Source of the DNA: Candidatus Fischerbacteria bacterium RBG_13_37_8
GTDB lineage: Bacteria > Acidobacteriota > HRBIN11 > MFGW01
Assembly: GCA_001780385.1 (NCBI GenBank)
Contig: MFGW01000155.1
Coordinates: 47,614-54,046 of the forward strand
Reading direction: 5' to 3'
DNA length: 6,433 nucleotides
How positions within the stretch are numbered: position 1 is the stretch's first letter; each line of letters opens with the position of its first letter. A program made the translations under genes and the position numbers. Positions 1 through 3,953 of this stretch are shown piece after piece. Below the pieces are notes generated by a model, which was given only the letters and a program-made list of their open reading frames with translations, made no database searches and was not told the origin of the DNA.

Positions 1-179
1 AAGTACCGGGCTCGGGTCTGAATCGTACTCGTGCCAGGAAAAAAAATATCAGCAAAAGAATCCCTTACCGTACCCAATCCAAGCTCGTCTCTTGATTCTT
101 TTTGCTGGAAAAGGCTGATAACATCGAGCATCTTGCGGCGAGCTGCTTCTGAATAGTCAAGCCAGGACAGAAAGGACAT
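1..179 (-). CDS. DUF6361-type protein, N-terminal fragment (runs off the window)
   Basis: An open frame starts with ATG at 179-177 and stays open to base 1, giving 59 complete codons. It begins MSFLSWLDYSEAARRK and continues through RDELGLGTVRDSFADIFFPGT and STIQTRARYF. From memory these segments (FxWLDYSE, RDELGxGTxRDxFADxxFPGTS, TIQTRARY) are the conserved start of DUF6361 proteins. These are of unknown function, and I associate them with defence islands that also encode helicases and Eco57I-type methylases. The start is supported by GGAG nine bases upstream and by the motif beginning at residue 3. Its G+C is 84/179 (47%) by hand count, clearly higher than the genes upstream of it in transcription. 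It is separated from the HNH gene by a 403-base gap, so it probably has its own promoter. No biochemical role can be assigned, and the rest of the protein lies outside the window. Confidence 0.8.
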   Translation of the reverse strand, partial: MSFLSWLDYSEAARRKMLDVISLFQQKESRDELGLGTVRDSFADIFFPGTSTIQTRARY

Positions 180-188
180 TTATTTCAT

Positions 189-192
189 CTCC
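189..192 (-). promoter_or_regulatory. Shine-Dalgarno site of the DUF6361-type gene
   Basis: The minus strand reads TTTTGGAGATGAAATAAATG. GGAG lies nine bases before the ATG at 179, and this fixes the start. The ATG that overlaps GGAG opens only a two-codon frame (ATG AAA TAA) and is not a competing gene start. A 17-base dyad, AAAATT-CTTTA-AATTTT on the plus strand at 193-209, lies immediately upstream of the site. It could form a weak hairpin or be an operator, but it is plain AT sequence and carries little weight. Confidence 0.6.
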
Positions 193-371
193 AAAATTCT
201 TTAAATTTTATTGTCCTTTGCTCAGGGACGGAGCGTGTCTTGCAAGGGGCTGTTTTTCTTATACGCAACAGAAAAATCCTTTTTCATTGTATGGTAATAG
301 TATCACATGAGCTAAAGAAATTCAATGAAAGCTGGGAAGATTGAGGGAAACAGGAGATAGGATTTTAGGGG

Positions 372-429
372 AAAAAAGGCAGATTTCAGACAATAAGAGA
401 AAGAAGTATGAAAGAAAATGAAAATCTGC
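372..429 (-). terminator. possible long-loop terminator of the PIN-membrane/HNH operon
   Basis: On the minus strand GCAGATTT (429-422) is matched by AAATCTGC (386-379). The stem can be extended by two pairs (CA/TG) if one T is bulged out. The 3' arm is followed by C and then six T (377-372), as in an intrinsic terminator. The position, about 150 bases after the HNH stop codon and before the next promoter, is reasonable. Against it are the long, pyrimidine-rich loop of about 31-35 bases and a stem with few G-C pairs, so it may be weak or accidental. Confidence 0.35.
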
Positions 430-582
430 TTTGAGATCCAGGCTGCCAAAAATTTATTTCACCAGGATTAATTCTTGAGAGAAAATAAAACCAATTGTTA
501 TCAGTAAATCTTACATATATCTTCATATAGCAACCTTCTTATATTATATAAAGCTGCTTTCCTTATAATTGTGTCTAATCTG

Positions 583-1464
583 CTACACAGCTCTTCGAAA
601 TTGCTCATACCTTTTTTCAAGCAACACATGATTAGGCCAAAGATTGCGTTCTCGAGGTAATATAATGCGTTTCCCATGCATATCTCTTAATGCAAGTTCA
701 TGCATAGGTCCATCGGGCTCTTCCAAAATATCTCGTCGGACCTCCATTATATAATCCATTTTTACACCTATAAAATGCGAATCAAATGCTGCATGATGGA
801 GTTTACATAATGCTAAGCCATTACTGACATGAGGCTCTCCTTCTGGTTGGCTATCAGGAATTATATGGGCAGCATCTAATAATTCTTCATGCTTTAATCT
901 GCAAAATGCACATTGCGTTTGATATGCAATTAGAACCTTTTCTCTGAAAGTTCTTTGATGAAGCCTGACCATTGCCTGAGAAGTTATATATGCGCGACGT
1001 ATAGGAGTTTCTTCTTCAGACACCTTAGATAGCAATCCGAATTCATCTACTTGAACATAAAAAGTAAGATTCGTAGAATCATCATCCATTATAAAAGCAG
1101 GCCACATTGCTAAATACTTGCTTTCAACTATCCCGAAAAAATATATTAGCGGAACCTTTTGCTTCATGGCATGTCGCAAACCAATATTATCTCTATGCTG
1201 TGGATCAGTTCCACGGTATTTATATAATAATATTTTATTGTTTTGAATCGTATCCTTGTACGGACTATTGGGGCTGGTAGTAATTGATAAAGGTAGTTGG
1301 CACAATTTTGGCTTAAATATGCCTTGAGGTCCTACTAATCGGATTTTGTTACCATTATATATGAAGCCCTCACTTAAAAGCTTTCTCGGCAGCACATCCC
1401 CCTTTCTTGATACTTGGTCATTTAACCAGTTAAAAGCAGCATGCCTTATTGGCATATCAGTCAT
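583..1464 (-). CDS. HNH restriction endonuclease, COG3440-like family
   Basis: A 293-residue protein of a widespread putative restriction endonuclease family. The C-terminal HNH domain (about 170-270) carries a zinc site, C185-x2-C188 and C220-x2-H223. Its active-site pattern is DAAH (H200), SNGLALC (N215) and KLHHAAFD (H224). The N-terminal part (about 1-145) includes ILLYKYRGTDPQHRDNIGLR (79-98) and PLIYFFGIVESKYLAMWPAF (105-124). I remember this half as conserved in the family. By position and pattern it resembles the SRA/PUA-like DNA-reading domains fused to HNH nucleases in modification-dependent enzymes; that assignment is inference. The protein is soluble and should act on DNA, as a restriction enzyme or as a defence against modified DNA. 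Starting at ATG 1464 gives full family length, with AAGGAG 11 bases upstream. It begins 17 bases after the PIN-membrane gene and is probably co-translated with it. G+C is about 40% in four sampled rows. It looks intact. Confidence 0.88.
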   Translation of the reverse strand: MTDMPIRHAAFNWLNDQVSRKGDVLPRKLLSEGFIYNGNKIRLVGPQGIFKPKLCQLPLSITTSPNSPYKDTIQNNKILLYKYRGTDPQHRDNIGLRHAMKQKVPLIYFFGIVESKYLAMWPAFIMDDDSTNLTFYVQVDEFGLLSKVSEEETPIRRAYITSQAMVRLHQRTFREKVLIAYQTQCAFCRLKHEELLDAAHIIPDSQPEGEPHVSNGLALCKLHHAAFDSHFIGVKMDYIMEVRRDILEEPDGPMHELALRDMHGKRIILPRERNLWPNHVLLEKRYEQFRRAV

Positions 1465-1475
1465 ATGCGACGATG

Positions 1476-1481
1476 CTCCTT
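1476..1481 (-). promoter_or_regulatory. Shine-Dalgarno site of the HNH gene, abutting the upstream stop codon
   Basis: The minus strand reads TATTAAAAGGAGCATCG. AAGGAG follows directly on the TAA stop of the PIN-membrane gene and precedes the HNH ATG by 11 bases. Ribosomes ending on the upstream gene would release on this site, so translation of the two genes is likely coupled. This is the best evidence that the two form one operon and one functional unit. The spacer is a little long, but no nearer start codon exists in the frame. Confidence 0.7.
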
Positions 1482-3707
1482 TTAATAATAAATTTTAGAA
1501 AAAAAACCTGTTAGAATATTAGCTAAAATACCCAGTAACAATATTATCATGATTTTTATAATCCATTTGTAAATCTTATGATAAAGTGCAAAAGCCCTAT
1601 GATCCTTTATTTTTTCTTGTTTTCTGCCTTTACAATCAATAATGAATAATGACAAGGTCATCCAAATAATAAATGATAATGTATTATATTGCAAAACATG
1701 CTTAAACAATAATCTTTCTATTAATAAACTTGACAAATATCCAAAAATTCCAATTAAGAAAATTAGAATAAACAACGATTTTATAAAAAAATAAATAATT
1801 TCTTGGCGTTTAATTTTTTCTTCTTTATCCTTAATTATTTCTCTTTTTAATTCTTTAAATTCATTCTCAAGTATTTGGCGCAAATTCTTTTCTTCTTGTA
1901 GGCTAAATTTAGAAGCGCTAATTTCAGCATTTGATTCATGTATAATTTTATCCTGATCGTGTATTTTATTTTGAAGATTGAGAATTATATTATCCTTTTG
2001 CTTCTTTTCATTTTCTAATTTTTCAGCTTTTTTTTGTATTTCTTCTATCTGTAAATTAGAAAGCTTATTCTGTTCAATAAGAGATTCTTTTATTAATGAA
2101 ACCGCTTGCTCAATGTTAGGATCTTCTTTTATTTTCTGCCTTAATGCTTCATTAAGCAAAATGGATGATATGCTTTCTTTCGGAAGATCTTCTAAATTTT
2201 CAAATCTGCTAAGAGATTTTAAAATTTGAAGTGTTACGGTCTCTGCTTGCAAATCAAATTCTTGGAATAAAAAAGGCAATTTGATATTACCAAGTAGAGC
2301 CTCTTCTAATTTATCTGTACGGGGTATCCAAAATTGCATCAGTTGGACTAAAGTAGTCGGATGAAGACAAATCTGTATACGATCTTTAGATCTGGAAATT
2401 TTGAAAGAATCAAAAGCAATAAATCTAAAATCTATAGTCACACACCAATATTTTGCATGCAAAGGTGATTCTATAACAGATGCCCTTTTTGATTTTATAA
2501 AGTGCCATAGAATGATGTCATGTTCTAATTGGTGGTAACTTTTGCCTTTTAATTTAGTTTTCTCGTGTTCATATTGGAATGCTAAATCCTCCATGACATC
2601 TTCATTTCTTTTTAATTTATTTAAGTCCTCATTATATATTTCAATCCCTTTCTTTCTTAATATTGCGAGCATATTATTAATATAAGGACTAAAGTATTTT
2701 TCTGGATCGACAGTGGATTTATCTTGAACAGAAAGTATATATTGTAATTCAATGCCTGAGATGGGAAATTGAGGAATTATTTCATTCAAATTGGCAGTAT
2801 ATCTAATATCTTTTAGATTAGCCATTGCAATTTCTAATCTTGCTTTAGCTTCATCAATGGTAGGCTTCGTTACATATAATTTGATATCTATTTTATCTTT
2901 TAGAAGATTAATTAATTCTATTAACGATATAGCGGCTTCATTAGAAGGATTTTGATGCAAGGCAAGGATCGAAAACAAGAAATTAGTGTCCATAAATAAT
3001 ATTAAAGATGGCTTTAAGGAAACAGATTTTATGAGAGCTTTTAAGGCGGATTCATTTAGGCTCATTGCCTCAATCAAAAAATAGCTATTTAACAAACCTA
3101 ATATATAAGCTCTAATTTGAGGGCTTTTTGGATCCATATATTCCATTACTGCTTGCTTAAGATTAATTCTGCATTCTGGAGAATACTTAAATGTGAAATT
3201 ATCTAATTTTGCTGGTGCAATATTATTTGCTTCAAAACCAGTGACTATTTTATAAGTTTTAGCGCCAAGTTCTTTTATCAAGGGCATAAGAAATAATTCA
3301 TGGAATGAATTCCAGACTTTTTCCTTTTCAAGATTTGGGCAGTGTTTTTTGATAAAAAAATAAAACGCTTCTTTAGCTTGATTAGTAATATTTTCGGCAT
3401 AAGATATTTCTTTATTAAAAGATTCATTAGCTTTAATTGAAAGACTATATTTCAAATTACTTGACTGCAAGATATCATTTGTAGATATTAATGCATCCAA
3501 TTGAGATTTAATTTTTTCTTTGCTAATTTCTACAAAAAAACATTTATGAATAGTTTCTTTTATTTCATCAACAGACAAATTATTACTTTCCATCCATAAT
3601 GCGGATATAATAAGGCGTCTGAGAGTTTTATTCAGCCAACCTGATTTGTTCAGCTCAATATGATGTACTAATGATATTAATTCCGGAGGCAGATCGTTTT
3701 TTATCAT
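1482..3707 (-). CDS. putative membrane-anchored PIN-like nuclease with winged helix and coiled coil
   Basis: A 741-residue protein I cannot name. Residues about 20-95 look like a winged helix (KTLRRLIISALW, then SVDEIKETI and EKIKSQLDALI). A PIN-like nuclease core follows at about 234-432: LILFMDTNFLF with D240 in DTN, TKPTIDEAKARL with E286, LEHDIILWHFI with D397, and WCVTIDFRFIAF with D426. These are the four acidic positions expected of the fold, but the core is larger than the usual 130 residues, with a helical insert at about 300-390. Residues about 540-637 are a Lys/Glu-rich coiled coil. Three hydrophobic segments follow (about 639-662, 677-691, 714-736). The flanking basic residues suggest a cytoplasmic N-terminus and a short outside C-terminus. 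The start is fixed by GAGGAG six bases upstream. G+C is only 20-30% in sampled rows. Role (inference): an RNA- or DNA-cutting effector held at the inner membrane, co-expressed with the HNH nuclease. The PIN assignment is by motif only. Confidence 0.7.
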   Translation of the reverse strand: MIKNDLPPELISLVHHIELNKSGWLNKTLRRLIISALWMESNNLSVDEIKETIHKCFFVEISKEKIKSQLDALISTNDILQSSNLKYSLSIKANESFNKEISYAENITNQAKEAFYFFIKKHCPNLEKEKVWNSFHELFLMPLIKELGAKTYKIVTGFEANNIAPAKLDNFTFKYSPECRINLKQAVMEYMDPKSPQIRAYILGLLNSYFLIEAMSLNESALKALIKSVSLKPSLILFMDTNFLFSILALHQNPSNEAAISLIELINLLKDKIDIKLYVTKPTIDEAKARLEIAMANLKDIRYTANLNEIIPQFPISGIELQYILSVQDKSTVDPEKYFSPYINNMLAILRKKGIEIYNEDLNKLKRNEDVMEDLAFQYEHEKTKLKGKSYHQLEHDIILWHFIKSKRASVIESPLHAKYWCVTIDFRFIAFDSFKISRSKDRIQICLHPTTLVQLMQFWIPRTDKLEEALLGNIKLPFLFQEFDLQAETVTLQILKSLSRFENLEDLPKESISSILLNEALRQKIKEDPNIEQAVSLIKESLIEQNKLSNLQIEEIQKKAEKLENEKKQKDNIILNLQNKIHDQDKIIHESNAEISASKFSLQEEKNLRQILENEFKELKREIIKDKEEKIKRQEIIYFFIKSLFILIFLIGIFGYLSSLLIERLLFKHVLQYNTLSFIIWMTLSLFIIDCKGRKQEKIKDHRAFALYHKIYKWIIKIMIILLLGILANILTGFFSKIYY

Positions 3708-3713
3708 AAAATT

Positions 3714-3719
3714 CTCCTC
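3714..3719 (-). promoter_or_regulatory. Shine-Dalgarno site of the PIN-membrane gene
   Basis: The minus strand reads TGAGGAGAATTTTATG: a six-base GAGGAG with a six-base spacer before the ATG at 3707. It is the strongest ribosome-binding site in the window and settles the start. It suggests good translation whenever the message is made. Confidence 0.75.
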
Positions 3720-3782
3720 AGCTAAATCTCAGAATAAAATTTAGTAAGCATAATAAAATATTTATTCTTATATATTAACCTA

Positions 3783-3893
3783 AAATAAATTTAACGACAT
3801 TTTCATCATTCTTTTTCTTCAATTTTACTCAACTAAATTGGAGATGAACAAAATATAATAACATGTTGCATCTTATCTGCAAATAAATTTAAC
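3783..3893. repeat. 13-base direct repeat upstream of the PIN-membrane gene
   Basis: AAATAAATTTAAC occurs at 3783-3795 and again, identically, at 3881-3893 on the plus strand, 98 bases apart. The second copy overlaps the putative -35 hexamer. Between them lies an imperfect dyad, CAATTT-tactcaact-AAATTG (3820-3840). Together these could be binding sites for a regulator, for instance the protein's own winged helix, but AT-only repeats of this length can arise by chance in such sequence. Confidence 0.3.
3855..3882 (-). promoter_or_regulatory. possible promoter for the PIN-membrane/HNH operon
   Basis: On the minus strand TTGCAG (3882-3877) and TATTAT (3860-3855) are 16 bases apart. This is a fair -10 element (5 of 6 to TATAAT) and a weak -35 element (3 of 6 to TTGACA). 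It lies in the 246-base gap after the methyltransferase stop and would give a leader of roughly 140 bases. Such AT-rich sequence produces chance matches easily. Read-through from the methyltransferase gene is the alternative, since I see no clear terminator between the two genes. Confidence 0.25.
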
Positions 3894-3953
3894 CAATAGA
3901 AATCTGTCATTTATGAATGTGTCTTGGCCAAAGGTAATTGATTAATATGTAAC

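Larger units (their letters stand above)
180..582. other. 403-base non-coding gap between the HNH and DUF6361-type genes
   Basis: No supportable gene is present. The plus-strand ATGs at 324 and 408 give frames of only about 8 to 11 codons without family resemblance. The stretch should hold the end of the HNH transcript and the promoter of the DUF6361-type gene. On the minus strand a TACAAT hexamer lies in CCATACAATG (about 289-296) and could be a -10 element, but no good -35 element is found 16-18 bases upstream. A small perfect dyad, GAAAAA-tcc-TTTTTC (271-285), and a long-loop inverted repeat (379-429) are the only other structures seen. No RNA gene is recognisable. Confidence 0.5.

Noticed and set aside
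324..437. Two tiny plus-strand frames with ATG at 324 and 408
   Set aside because: They have about 11 and 8 codons with no family resemblance, and the second overlaps one arm of the inverted repeat.
1978..2229. Plus-strand open frame of 83 codons
   Set aside because: It lies wholly inside the PIN-membrane gene, opposite its coiled-coil coding part. Its Phe/Ser-rich product is what the complement of Lys/Glu-rich codons gives, and no family is recognisable.
1482..3707. VapC-type toxin-antitoxin pair
   Set aside because: The protein is about five times the size of a VapC toxin and has membrane segments. The neighbouring gene is an HNH nuclease, and no small antitoxin frame precedes it.
3924..3931. 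Perfect palindrome TTGGCCAA after the methyltransferase stop
   Set aside because: Eight bases only, with no flanking extension and no T-run after it. It is not a terminator, and nothing suggests a specific site.
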